A program made the position numbers and the translations under genes. A stretch of 64,000 nt of DNA from Phocoena phocoena (lineage: Eukaryota; Chordata; Mammalia; Artiodactyla; Phocoenidae), in assembly GCF_963924675.1 (NCBI RefSeq), contig NC_089228.1, positions 92,348,894 to 92,412,893 on the forward strand, given 5' to 3'. The notes under the pieces were generated by a model. That model saw only the letters and a program-made list of their open reading frames with translations. It did not search any database and was not told the origin of the DNA. Positions 1 through 11,280 of the stretch are shown here, in pieces (the first letter of the stretch is position 1; every line of letters starts with the position of its first letter).

Positions 1-189
1 TTTGGGAAAAATATCTGTTTTAAGCAACTGTTCCATCATCTGAAGCTGAGAAAGCTCCCAGGCTCACAGTGAGAACTGCTTTAGCTCCATCTTAATTTGA
101 TGGTCTCCAATGTTTTGTGACTCAGACAGTTTTGATGAGTACTCTCACAATTCTCTCTCTCTCACCTTCTTTATTATTTTTATTTTTTT

Positions 190-600
190 GCTTTTATTGG
201 AATTTTATTGGGATAATTGTAGGTTTGCACACAGTGTAGGAAATGATAGAGATTTGTTATACACTTGGCCCAGTTTCCTTCAATGGTAACATTTTGCAAA
301 ACTTAAGTGTAATATCACAACCAGGATATTGCCATTGATACAGTCCACTGATGGTATTCAGCTTGAGTGTGTACGTGTCTGTGTGCGTGTGTAGTAAATT
401 CTATACCATTTTATTAGTGGCCTCCAACTTTTGTCAAATTGGTTGTCCTAGTTTTTTCCTCAGATGTAGTTCATTCAGGGTATTTTCAAAGTGAAATCCA
501 CCCCACATTTAACCTGGAATGTTCCACATCTGCCCCAAATTAGAGACTCATTGGTTTACTATTCATCTCTTCAGTGGTCTACATCAGCTTTCTTCTCAAC
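190..600 (-). repeat. Ancient LINE fragment, L1M-like 3' region
   Basis: The stretch resembles the reverse complement of an old L1 3' region (a 'ttattgggataattgtagg' head, then 'atatcacaaccaggatatt'). It is strongly diverged, has no intact ORF, and its right boundary fades out. Family assignment is from memory. Confidence 0.4.
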
Positions 601-689
601 ATTACAGAAGACAAATTTTCTTGGATTTAGATGAACATGAGTCATCTCTGGGTTAATCTGTTTCATCTGAGTATAGATTCCAGATTTTT

Positions 690-860
690 CATGGTTTATT
701 TGTTCATTCAAAAAATATTTCCTGGTTGCTTACTGAGTCCTTAAAGTAGTATCCTAGGAGCTTGGTGTACAGTGGGGAACAACAAACATGATCTCTGCTC
801 TCAGAAGACTTATAATCTACTAGACAGCCAGGACTGTGCCAACAATAAACTGCAGAATGA
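690..860 (-). repeat. L2/MIR-type tail fragment
   Basis: The 'ttcattcaaaaaatatttcctgg' type start followed by a 'gcttactgagtcc' segment resembles the reversed 3' tail shared by old L2/MIR elements. It is diverged and non-coding. Confidence 0.4.
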
Positions 861-2133
861 AGTAGGTACAGATTAGCTGGAAGGGTGGTCATATTTTTCA
901 AAAGTTCAGTGCTGTTTCCTCACTTGACTCCACAGATGACCTTCATCTAGTCTCCATAGGAATTCATCTACCTAAAAAATAGGAAAATACATTACAAACA
1001 GAATTCAAAGAGAAATACTGCAATAATATTCAGCTTCTGTCATTCAAAGGGATTATGCAGGCAAGTATAAACCAAGCAATCCAAGCTATTATCTTAGAAG
1101 ATTTTACAAACTCTTTATCTTTCCCTTTAGTGTGGCACTGGCCAAACTTGAAGGACCTAGTTCATAGAGTTCTTCTGATTGTAGAGAAAATACCACTTCC
1201 ATCCTTTCCAACCAGGCCAGAAGCGTTATGGTAGGGTGATGCAATGGAAGGAACCTTGGGGGAAAAAAACCAGAAAGAAAAAAAAAGTGTTGAACTTATA
1301 CCACATATTCAAATAATAGTGTGAGTAAAATTTGCTATCGGGCTAACACACGTTTACTAAACAAAAACTATAATCACTGTAGATATTAGACAGTCTCCGA
1401 CGTTCAAATAGACAAAACCCCTAGCCACAGGTTGACTTATTCAGAATCTCAGAATATATTGTTCAGCTAACTCTTTAGGGTCCACCCTTCTAAAATTCAT
1501 TCTTCTACCCAGACTATGCTTAAGTTATTTGACGGTTGAAACTGCCAGATTGTTCCACCTGCCCTTTCCCAGTCCCAAGCTCTAATCCACCTTTGAGCAA
1601 GGGTTTTCAACCAAATTCTTGTTCAAGAGCATTCACTGATTCAAAGTTCTTTTCTGAGTAAAATCTGGCTTTGCACAGATACCCTGTTATCATCTGTGTG
1701 CACAAATAGGGTAGCCCCCCATCTGGGCTAGCATACAAGTCAGGATACTAAATTTGCACAACAGAATGTTGGCTTTGCCACCTGCATACCTGTTATCTAA
1801 AGCATATGGCTCTCTCTTTAATCAACAATACAAAACATAGGCTCTTCATAGGCACTCCTAGGAGATTTCAGTCCTGCCTCTGATCCAGCCCTTGGCAAAA
1901 GCTCACTTGAAACATCTGATAGTTGAAGGAGAGACTTTAAGACATGCTAACTACACATTCCTTTAGGTACCTAAGTTAAAACATTTCCATCTTAAGTGTA
2001 AATATTTCAAAAACAATGTATCTGGATGCTCTCTGTGAGCCTCCCACAGAAGTTCTCTCTCTCTGTAATGGATTCTAATGGAGGTAAATACATATTTACT
2101 TGTAGTTTATTTTGGCATCATTTGCAATTCTAT
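861..2133. other. Non-coding stretch, nothing recognised
   Basis: AT-rich single-copy-looking DNA. I see no exon-like frame, no RNA gene and no clear repeat. Confidence 0.5.
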
Positions 2134-2146
2134 CTCTGATGAGCAT

Positions 2147-2370
2147 TTTTTTTTTTTTTTTTTTTTTTTTTGCGGTACTCGGGCCTCTCACTGTTGTGGC
2201 CTCTCCCGTTGCAGAGCACAGGCTCCGGACGCGCAGACTCAGAGGCCATGGCTCACGGGCCCAGCCGCTCCAGCATGTCCCGGACCGGGTCACGAACCCG
2301 TGTCCCCTGCATTGGCAGGCGGGCTCCCAACCACTGCGCCACCAGGGAAGGGAAGCCCCTCGGGAAGCCC
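2147..2370 (-). mobile_element. CHR-2 type SINE (tRNA-Glu derived), antisense
   Basis: A poly-T run (the reversed A tail) is followed by the reversed CHR body and ends at the reversed tRNA-like head. A 13-bp TSD, ctctgatgagcat, sits at 2134-2146 and 2371-2383. The head carries an extra 'gggaagccc' copy (near 2350-2370), a small local duplication not seen in the other copies here. Open frames of 68-119 codons across it are SINE by-products, not genes. Confidence 0.93.
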
Positions 2371-2720
2371 CTCTGATGAGCATATTTACAAACAAGGATG
2401 AGGGTGCAGGAAGCTGAATGGACCTATGTCCCTTATGAATTGATGAAGCCACCATATAGCCCTCACTGGCTTACCTCTGAAACTACTTTTATCCTGAGAA
2501 ATAAAGTTCTGAATTATTCAGACCACTGTTATTTTGAGATTTTTCTGTTGAATATAGTGAGATAGAATCCTGACCAACAGCCTGCCCTGAAAGAACAGAG
2601 TCAATAAAAACAATGCAAGCCACATATGTAATTTTAAACTTTTTACTAGCCACATTTAACAAAAAGCAAAAGTTAACAGGTAAAATAGATTTTAATTATT
2701 TATTTTACTTAACCTAATAT

Positions 2721-2990
2721 ATCACAAATATATATATATCACTAACATTATATATATCACAAATATATATATATATTTACATATATATAGCATCACTAAC
2801 ATATATATATCACTAACATTATATATATCACATATATATATATCACTAACATTATATATATCACAAATATATGTATATATTTACATATATATAACATCAC
2901 TAACATATATATATCACTAACATTATATATATCACAAATATATATATATATATATCACTAACATTAAATTAATATAAAAATATACTAATT
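2721..2990. repeat. AT-rich minisatellite with higher-order period of about 104 bp
   Basis: Variants of 'atatcactaacattatat' and 'cacaaatatatatat' recur. The marker 'catcactaac' appears at 2791 and again at 2895, with matching flanks, giving a higher-order unit of about 104 bp built from shorter subunits. Confidence 0.8.
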
Positions 2991-3255
2991 AATTATATTA
3001 ACCCCTTATCAGATGTAGGGTTTACAAAAATGGGAGAACCATTTCATAGGTTGATGGTTTTCTTTGCTTTGTGGATCCTTTTTAGTTTGATGTAGTCCAA
3101 CTTGTCTAATTTTGTTTTTGTTGCCTATGATTTTTGTGTTATATCTGAGAAATAATTGCCAAGACCAATGTCAAAAAGCTTTCTCTCTGTTCTCTTCTGG
3201 GAGTTTTAGGTCTTATATTTGTCTTTAATCCATTTTGAGTTGAGTCTCACATTAA
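2991..3255 (-). mobile_element. L1 fragment (internal ORF2 region), antisense
   Basis: Contains the reversed L1 ORF2 landmarks 'ccccttatcagatgta', 'tttagtttgatgtagtcc' and 'attgccaagaccaatgtc', ending in 'tttaatccattttgagtt'. It is an internal piece without a 3' UTR, so it arrived by a rearranged insertion or lost its ends. Coding capacity is destroyed. Confidence 0.8.
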
Positions 3256-3409
3256 GCATTGTAACCCAAACTTTTTTAAATAAAAAAAAACCGCTGAGAT
3301 ACTTTATGCCTTTTTCATACTAGGTCTTCAAAATCCAATGTGTACTTTAATTTACAGCACATCTCAATTTAGACTAACGTATTTAAGATGCTTAAGAGCA
3401 CATGTGGTC

Positions 3410-3733
3410 GGCTTCCCTGGTGGTGCAGTGGTTAAGAATCCTCCTGCCAATGCAGGGGACAAGGCTTCGAGCCCTGGTCCGGGAAGATCCCACATGCCAT
3501 GGAGCAACTAAGCCCATGTGCCACAACTACTAAGCCTGCGTGCCACAACTACTGAAGCCCGCACAACTAGAGCCTGTGGTCCACAGCAAGAGAAGCCACC
3601 GCAATTAGAAGTCCGTGCACCACAATGAAGAGTAGCGCCCGCTTGCTGCAACTAGAGAAAGCCCTCACGCACAACGAAGACCCAACACAGCCAAAAATAA
3701 ATAAGTAAAAATAAATAAATTTATATTTTAAAA
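3410..3733 (+). mobile_element. CHR-1 type SINE (long form), sense
   Basis: It starts 'gcttccctggtggtgcag', continues with the long CHR body of repeated 'ccacaactact' units, and ends in an A-rich 'aaataaataag' tail. A 16-bp imperfect TSD (aagagcacatgtggtc / aagagtacatgtggcc) lies at 3394-3409 and 3734-3749. The polymerase III B box reads 'gcttcgagccc', one change from the usual form. Confidence 0.92.
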
Positions 3734-3783
3734 AAGAGTACATGTGGCCAGTGCCTCTAATATTGGACAACACACATCTAGGT

Positions 3784-3841
3784 AAGTATATGTGTGTACA
3801 TGCACATATGTGTGCACATGTATGTTCATGCACACACATAA
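3784..3841. repeat. Alternating purine-pyrimidine (TG/CA)-rich tract
   Basis: Interrupted 'tgtgtacatgcacatatgtg' type sequence. Such alternating tracts can form left-handed DNA; no further role can be read. Confidence 0.6.
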
Positions 3842-4089
3842 TCCAACATGTAAACAGATAATATTGCATGGGGGTAAACGCTTCAGCAGAGACATTTACC
3901 AGATGATTTGTGTAGCAAAAATGCAACATCTAACTCTGTCTGGAAGTAAAGAGGAAAGGGTCATAGAAAAGGGGAATTTATGAGGACCATTAAAAAAAGA
4001 TCAGATATTTGTCAGCTAAATGAAAAGAAAAATGTAGTCAAGAGAAATACAGCCTGTTTTGAGAATTGTAAATTTTTTCAATTGAGAAA

Positions 4090-4530
4090 TAGAACTTGAA
4101 TACAAAAAAATGGGTAAAATGTGACTTTATAGTAAACTGAATAATTAGAAATGAATTCTCATCCAACTATCACCCAGGTCAAGAAATAGAACATTGTTAT
4201 ACCCCAGAAACCCACCATAAGCCTCTTCCTGGTCATACTTTGTCTCTCATCCCAGAAGTAGCAATTATCCTAATTTTAAGGCAGTCATTTTCTTGCTTTT
4301 CGTTATAATTTTACCATCTATATATGTATCTCTAAATGATATAATTTACATTTACTTGTTGTTGAACTTTTATAAACAGAATCATACTATATGATTCCTT
4401 TGTGTTTTGCTTCTTTCATTCAACGTTATGTGTTTAAGATTTGTACATATTATAGTGTGTAGCCTCAGTTTATTCCTTTTCACCTGTGTATAGTATTTTA
4501 TTGTATAAATACACTGTAGTTTGGCCATTC
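4090..4530 (-). mobile_element. Ancient L1M 3' region fragment, antisense
   Basis: Reversed old-L1 landmarks: 'caagaaatagaacattg', 'aacagaatcatactatatg' and 'gcttctttcattcaac'. It is broken at its right by the younger L1 that follows. Non-coding. Confidence 0.6.
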
Positions 4531-6080
4531 TACTTTTTAAAAATTGAAGTATGGTCGATTTACAATGTCAGGTTAATTTCCGCTGTACAACAAAGTGATT
4601 CAGTTATACATATACATACATTGTTTTTCATATTCTTTTCCATTATGTTTTATCACAGGATATTGAATGTAGTTCCCTGTGCTATACAGTAAGACCTCGT
4701 TGTTTATCCATCCTATATATACTAGTTTGCATCTGCTAACACCAAACTCCCACTCCATTCCTCCCCCATACTGCCTCCCCCTTGGCAACCACAAGTCTGT
4801 TCTCTATGTCTTTGAGTCTGTTTCTTTTTTGTAGATAAGTTCATTTGTGCCATATTTTAGATTCCACATATAAGTGATATCCTATGGTATTTGTCTTTCT
4901 CTGACTTACTTCGCTTAGTATGACAATCTCTATGTCCATCCATGTTGCTGCAAATGGCATTATTTAATCTTTTTTATGGCTGAGTAATAATCCATTGTAT
5001 ATATGTAGCACATCTTTTTTTATCCATTCATGTGTCAATGGACATTTAGGTTGTTTCCATGTCTTGGCTATTGTGAATAGTGCTGCTATGAACATAGGAG
5101 AGCATGTATCTTTTTGAATTACAGTTTTGTCTGGATATATGCCCAGGAGTGGGATTGCTGGATCATATGGTAATTCTCTTTTTAGTTTTTTGAGGAACCT
5201 CCATACTGTTTTCCATACTGCACCAGTTTACATTCCCACCAATAGTGTAGGTGGGAAGGGTTCCCGTTTCTCCATGCCCTCTCCAGCATTTGTTATTTGC
5301 AGACTTTTTAAACGTGGCCATTCTGACTGGTTTGAGGTGCTACCTCATTGTAGTTTTGATTTGAGTTTCTCTAATAATTTGCCATGTTGAGCATCTTTTC
5401 ACGTGACTGTTGGCCATCTGTATGACTTCTTTGGAGAGATGTTTATTTACGTCTTCTGCTCATTTTTTGATTGGGTTGTTTGTTGTTTTGTTATTGAATT
5501 GTATGAGCTGTTTCTGTATTTTGGAAATTATGCCCTTGTCAGTCACATCATTTGCAAGTATTTTCTCCTAGTCTGTAGGTTGTCTTTTCATTTTATTTAT
5601 GGTTCCCTTTGTTGTGCAAAAGCTTGTAAGTTTGATTAGGTCCCATTTGTTTATGTTTGCTTTTATTTCTATTGCTTTGGGAGACTGACCTAAGAAAACA
5701 TTTGTATGATTTATGTCAGAGAATGTTTTGCCTATATCTCTTTTAGACATTTTATGGTGTCTTGTATTTAAGTCTTTAAGGCATTTTGAGTTTATTTTTT
5801 TCATGGTGTGAGGGTGTGTTCTAACTTCATTGATTTACATGCAGCTGTCCAACTTTCCCAACACCACTTGCTGAAGAGACTGTATTTTTCCTGTTGTATA
5901 TTCTTGCCTCCCTTGTCGAAGATTAATTGACCATAGGTGTGTGGGTTTATTTCTGGGTTCTCTATTCTGTTCCATTGATCCATATGTGCATTTTTGTGTC
6001 ACTACACACTGTTTTGATTACTGTAGCTTTGTAGTATTGTCTGAAGTCTGGAAGGGTTATGCCTCCTGCTTTGTTTTTTT
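4531..6080 (-). mobile_element. 5'-truncated L1, antisense: 3' UTR plus ORF2 C-terminal part
   Basis: The 3' UTR comes first on the plus strand (reversed 'attgaagtatggtcg' tail, then 'gtgattcagttatacatat'), followed by reversed ORF2 up to about 6080. ORF2 encodes the L1 endonuclease/reverse transcriptase; here it is only the C-terminal portion, with many stops and frameshifts (longest open piece under 90 codons), so the copy is dead. The 3' UTR type is that of younger cetartiodactyl L1s. No clear TSD. Confidence 0.85.
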
Positions 6081-6129
6081 TCCCTCAGGATTGCTTTGTG
6101 CTTTATATTTTTCTCTTATAAGTATTATA

Positions 6130-6660
6130 TACTTGGATTTGGTTTTTTATCCTGTCTGACAATTTTTAGTGTTTTAATTGAAGCATTTAGTCCATTTACA
6201 TTCAATATAATTACTCATATAGATTGGGTTTAAGTTTAAATCTATCATCTTATCTTCTTTCTCACCTATTTTATGTTTTATTTTCTCTCTCCTTGCTTAC
6301 TTCTGGACTGATTGACTCTATTTTATTATTCCATGTTCCTCTCTACTATTAGTTTCTATTATTTTAATTGTTTCCCTAGAAATTATAGTAAAGACGTATA
6401 ATATATTAAATTCAAATATTAGTACAGTTCACGTCTCTCTAAGGAGTACAAGAATCTTTAGCTTTATTTATCCCCCTCCCAATATACAAGCTACATTTGT
6501 TGTAAATATTATATATTTATATATATGTGTGTGTGAAGCTTTTATAAAACAAAATTCATGCCCATTTTTTCTAGATCATAACTGCCTTCAAAGCTAAAGT
6601 ATCTTTGACTCTTAGGCTTACATCGTTATATCTCTGGGTTCTTTCCTTCTTCTGAATTTG
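6130..6660 (-). mobile_element. Ancient L1M internal fragment, antisense
   Basis: Reversed old-L1 motifs such as 'gaagcatttagtccattta' followed by 'cattcaatataatta' are visible, with heavy divergence. It is a different L1 segment from its left neighbour, so the two are separate insertions. Confidence 0.55.
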
Positions 6661-7650
6661 GTCTGAAGCTTTCTCAACCTCTTATTAGATTTCAGTATCT
6701 TTAAATATTTTCTCAATCAGTAAATGAAATACAATTAGGAGGCCCTCAAATTAGTGTAAATTAAAGATGATCATATGGAATGGAATGACAAGGAAATACT
6801 TAAGGAAAGATTAATGATGGACTGGTTTAGGTTCCCAAGTTCACATGAAGATAAGTATTCCTTTCATTCTATAATAATCTATACCTTACATACTTTTAAG
6901 ACCTTAATGCCAGGAAGAATTTGTCTTCCCATCCTAATCTGTGTGTTTCTTTTTCTTCAAGTTAAAAATTAAATAATTTTATTTTCTGTCGGTGGGTAGC
7001 TAATGGCACAGTTTAATGCTCAGAGTGCTAACTTAGCTTCTGTGCCTTACTTAGCTACTTTCTATTTCAAAATGGCTTTTTTCAAATGTTTAAGCTTTCT
7101 CAGTAACTTTTGAATATAAATAGGAAAAAATAATAAATAATAAATTCTAATTTAGATCAGTTGACAAAATTAAGATACTAGTTTCAATATTTCTGTTATT
7201 AAGGATTGTAACTGAGTAGCCCATTCAAACTATCTAATTATATTACATTATGTTATGTTATATTATATTAATATAGTTGCATGAATTTGGGGAAATCATG
7301 ATGTGATTTTTAATTTAATTTTTATTTTATGCTCAGCTCCACTATTCTCCACCTGTGAGTTCTGCTCACCTAAGGAGATAATCACTTTCACCTCTTTTGT
7401 TTCTTTTTATACATACCACAATATTTTTAAATAATAGGCTTATACTACTACTTTATGATTGTTAAACTTAACAATTTTTATCTTTCTTTAATGGAGATGA
7501 AAGTTTAGCTCTCTTACACTCTCTTTTCCATACATTTACATACACATAATTTCTTTTCCTTCATGTTCCCAGCAATAGTTATTATGATTATGTTAAAATT
7601 GTTCAAACTGAGATACAAAACATGATATAAATATATTTAGTTTCTTATAC
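6661..7650. other. AT-rich non-coding stretch
   Basis: No gene or RNA seen. A short degenerate TTATA/TTATG tandem tract lies near 7235-7275. Parts may be unrecognisable L1. Confidence 0.5.
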
Positions 7651-7831
7651 AAATTTTTGGGTTTTTTTCTGGAGCTGATAGTTGCCTTGGTGTTTTCACC
7701 AATGTAAACCATGATTGTTTTCTCTAAGCACTCCTATATAGATGTAAAATAAATCATCTTAGCATGAGCAAATGATAAAGAATTGTATCCATTTAATTTT
7801 TCCCTCATCAGTATGTCTCCTGAAACCCTTT

Positions 7832-8039
7832 GTTTTGTTTTGTTTTGGCGGTATGCAGGCCTCTCACTGGTGTGGCCTCTCCTGTTGCGGAGCACAGGTT
7901 CCGGACGCGCAGGCTCAGCGGCCATGGCTCACAGGCCCAACCGCTCTGTGGCATGTGGGATCTTCCCGGACCGGGGCACGAACCCGTGTCCCCTGCATCG
8001 GCAGGCGGACTCTCAACCACTGTGCCACCAGGGAAGCCC
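7832..8039 (-). mobile_element. CHR-2 type SINE, antisense
   Basis: Reversed tail 'ttgttttgttttgttttgg', CHR-2 body and reversed head 'ccagggaagccc'. An 18-bp TSD with one mismatch, tgtctcctgaaacycttt, lies at 7814-7831 and 8040-8057. It sits next to ancient L1 sequence. Confidence 0.94.
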
Positions 8040-8057
8040 TGTCTCCTGAAACTCTTT

Positions 8058-8800
8058 AACCTCCTGATTTAATCTGAACTCTGGGCCCCTGGGCTTAACA
8101 TGTGGCTTTCATCCTGGACCTTCTCTGTGCCACAATACTAAAAAGTCTCTGTGATCCTGTGTTGATCTCTTGTTGCCTGTCTTCCTCTTTATTGGTTTAC
8201 TCCCTTGCTTGGGTGGAACACATCTTCCTGTTGCTTCAGGAGAAAGGATATATGGAAAGCAGATTTTTGAGAACTTGAATGCCCCCTAATGTTTTTATTT
8301 TCTTCTGATACTGATTAATAATAGTTTTGTTGTACAGAATTCTAGATTGGACTAACGTTTCCTCAGAATTTTCAAAATACCATTTTGTGGTTTTAGAGCT
8401 ACCTATTTTGCTGTTCAAAAAACCAGCTCCATATGATTACTAATCATTGGTCTTTGACCTTCTTTTTCCCCTAACAGCCTTTAAGCTTACTTCTTATTCC
8501 AGGTTCTGAAACTTCACAATTATGTGAATTGTTGTGAGTTTTTTCTTCATTCACTTTAGCCCTCAATGGGCCCTTTAAATTTGTAAATACATGATTTTCA
8601 CTTCTTAAAAATTTTTATTTGATAATATCCCCTTTCATTTTTGTATTTTTCTCTCTCACTAGAACTTTATTTGGGTCTCTAATTTTCTTTTCTCTTCTAT
8701 TTTCCATATCTATGTCTTATTTTCATACTTTCTGAGTGAAATTCTCAAATTTACCTTCAAGTCTTCTGCTGAATATTCCTGTTATTCCATGTTATCATTT
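8058..8800 (-). mobile_element. Ancient L1M/HAL1-like fragment, antisense
   Basis: Reversed old-L1 landmarks 'tgttgcttcaggagaaagg', 'gtacagaattctagattgg' and 'ctctctcactagaac' follow in the expected order. Its left part may extend beyond the CHR-2 at 7832-8039. Coding capacity is lost. Confidence 0.6.
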
Positions 8801-8817
8801 TCAAAAATCTCATATAG

Positions 8818-8950
8818 ATTCAATTCCACAAACATTTGTGGAGTATTTATTATATATAAAGTTACTGTATTTGGGAATGCTTTATTGGGGGCAGAAACAA
8901 ATATAAAAATATCTCCCAATACAAAAAGCTTATAATATATAAATATATAT
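8818..8950 (-). repeat. L2/MIR-type tail fragment
   Basis: 'ttcaattccacaaacatttg' followed by 'gagtatttattatatataaa' resembles a reversed L2/MIR tail. Highly diverged. Confidence 0.35.
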
Positions 8951-8990
8951 ACAGGTATCTATAAAATAAAAGTCAAAAATCTGAAAATAG

Positions 8991-9188
8991 GGGCTTCCCT
9001 GGTGGCGCAGTGGTTGAGGATCCGCCTGCTGATGCAGGGGACACAGGTTCGTGCCCCAGTCCGGGAAGACCCAACATGCCACGGAGTGGCTGGGCGCATG
9101 AGCCATGGCCACTGAGCCTGCGCATCCGGAGCCTGTGCTCCGCAACGGGAGAGGCCACGACAGTGAGAGGCCTGCGTACCGCAAAAAA
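8991..9188 (+). mobile_element. CHR-2 type SINE, sense
   Basis: Runs from 'gggcttccctggtggcgcag' to an uninterrupted A tail. A perfect 16-bp TSD, aaaaatctgaaaatag, lies at 8975-8990 and 9189-9204. Perfect TSD and low divergence point to a recent insertion within cetaceans. Confidence 0.95.
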
Positions 9189-9204
9189 AAAAATCTGAAA
9201 ATAG

Positions 9205-9884
9205 AGAGGGAAGACATGTCATCCATATTTTTCTCATTTCTAAACCAGAAGTTCAACTAATGAGACTATCAGAAAGTTAATTAAAAGATATTACTAATGA
9301 TCATATTAAGCAAGCTGGCAAATTCTCAATTTTGATCGACACCTACTGAAGGTAAACCTTTGATTGACATTAGTTCACTCATCCTAATATGTGTCTCAGA
9401 GCCCATGATAGATATAATGGGCATAAAGTTAAATTCTGGAGAAAATATATTCCATCCTGTTACAGAAAATTTTGAGATCAGATAATAGAGATTCTTAACA
9501 AGTATGTAGAATGTTCAAATACTGACACACCCTACTTGAAGAGATCACTCAACTGGTTTTTGTCCTGGTTAAAAAAAGAAACCTCTAACCAAGGTCACAT
9601 ATGGTATTATTCACAAGTCTTAAATCTAGTAATAGAATGGATAATGGCAAGGCAATAAGGGGTATTTCACAGTTTTGACTCAAAATGTCTGAGCAGTATT
9701 TATCGTGGAGCAACATAAAAGAATTGCTATTTGACACAAACAGCAGGGGACTCCAATCCACTTTCCCAGCATTATGGAAGCAAGACAAGGTTCTAGAAAA
9801 GGAACTTGGAAAACAGGGCTGTGTTGCTCTGAGAGAACCCGCTCAAGTAAACAGTGGCTTTTCTTTCCCCTGTCCCCAGCATTG
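9205..9884. other. Non-coding stretch, unassigned
   Basis: No recognisable repeat or exon. Open frames (for example 9685-9888 plus) have no known motif. Confidence 0.45.
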
Positions 9885-10423
9885 TTGAGATATAATTGAC
9901 ATATAATATTGTGTAAGTTTGAGGTGGACAACACATTGGTTTAATATACTTGTATATTGCAAAATGATTACCACCATAGCTAACACTTCAATGTCACAAA
10001 CTATCATTTCTTTTTTGTGCTGAGAACATTTAAGATCTACTCTCTTAGCAGCTTTCAACTATGTAATACAGTATTATTAACTATAATCATCTTGCTGTAC
10101 GGGTTAGATCCCAAGAACTTATTCATCTTATAACTGCAAGTTTGTACTCTTTGACATCTCCCCATTTCCCCCACCCCACTTCAGGGCCTATAACCACAAT
10201 TCTACCCTCTGGTTCTGTTCGTTTGTCTCTTCAATTCCATATGTAAATGATTTTATACAGTATTTGTCTTTCTCTGACTTATTTCACGTAGCTTAATAAC
10301 CTCAAGATCCATCCCTGTCGCAAACAGCGGAATTTCCTTCCTTCTTATGACTGAATAATATTCCATTTTATATGTAATGCTGCAATGAACGTGGGAGTGC
10401 AGATATCTCTTCAATATCTTATG

Positions 10424-10639
10424 GTTTTTGTTTTGTTTTGTTTTTTTGCGGTACGCGGGCCTCTCACTCTTGTGGCCTCTCCCGTTGCGGAGCACAGGCT
10501 CCGGACGTGCAGGCTCAGCGGCCATGGCTCACAGGCCCAGCTGCTCTGCGGCATGTGGGGTCTTCCCAGACCGGGGCACAAACCCATGTCCCCTGCATCG
10601 GCAGGTGGACTCCCAACCACTGCACCACCAGGGAAGCCC
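10424..10639 (-). mobile_element. CHR-2 type SINE nested in old L1, antisense
   Basis: Perfect 11-bp TSD aatatcttatg at 10413-10423 and 10640-10650. The L1 sequence joins correctly across the site when the SINE is ignored, confirming the insertion. Overlapping frames of 76-128 codons on both strands are artefacts of the stop-poor SINE body. Confidence 0.95.
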
Positions 10640-11280
10640 AATATCTTATGTTTATTTCCTTTATATATATACCCAGAAATCAGATTGCATGCAGTAGTTC
10701 TATTTTTAACTTTCTGAGGAAACTTAATACTGTTTTCTATAGTTGCTGTACCAATTTACATTCCCACCAACAGTGCACGTTTCTCCACATCCTCACCAAC
10801 ACTTATCTCTTGTATTTTAGATAATAGCCATTCTAATAGGTGTGAGGTGATAATCTCATTGTGGTTTTGATTTGCGTTTCCTTGATGGTTAGTGATGTGG
10901 AGGATGTCTTCATGTATATCTGTTAACCGTATGTATGTCTTCTTTGGAAAAAGGTCTATTCAGTTCCTCTGCCCAATTTAAATCTTATTGTTTGGGTAGT
11001 TTGCTATTGAGTTGTATGAGTTCTTTATATAATTTGGATATTAACCCCTTATCAGATAAATAATTTGCAAATATTTTTCCCTTTCTATAGGTTGCCATTT
11101 CTTTTTGCTGATTGTTTTTTTTTTGCTGTGCAGAAGCTTTGTAGTTTGATGTAGTCCCATTTATTAATTTTTGCTTTTGCTGCTTGTGCTTTTGGTGTGG
11201 TATCCAAAGTATCATTGCCAAGACCAGTGTCAAGGAGGGTTTTTTTTTTTTACAGTTTCAGTTCTCATTTTTAAGTCTTT

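Larger units (their letters stand above)
2610..3785. repeat. Ancient DNA-transposon-like (MER/hAT-like) repeat, broken by three later events
   Basis: The flanks at 2610-2715 ('gccacatatgtaatttt', 'tttactagccacattt') and at about 3265-3409 plus 3750-3785 ('tttacagcacatctcaattt', 'tattggacaacac') match two halves of one old MER-class element as I remember it. Between and inside them lie an AT minisatellite, an L1 piece and a CHR-1 SINE. Superfamily is uncertain. Confidence 0.5.
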
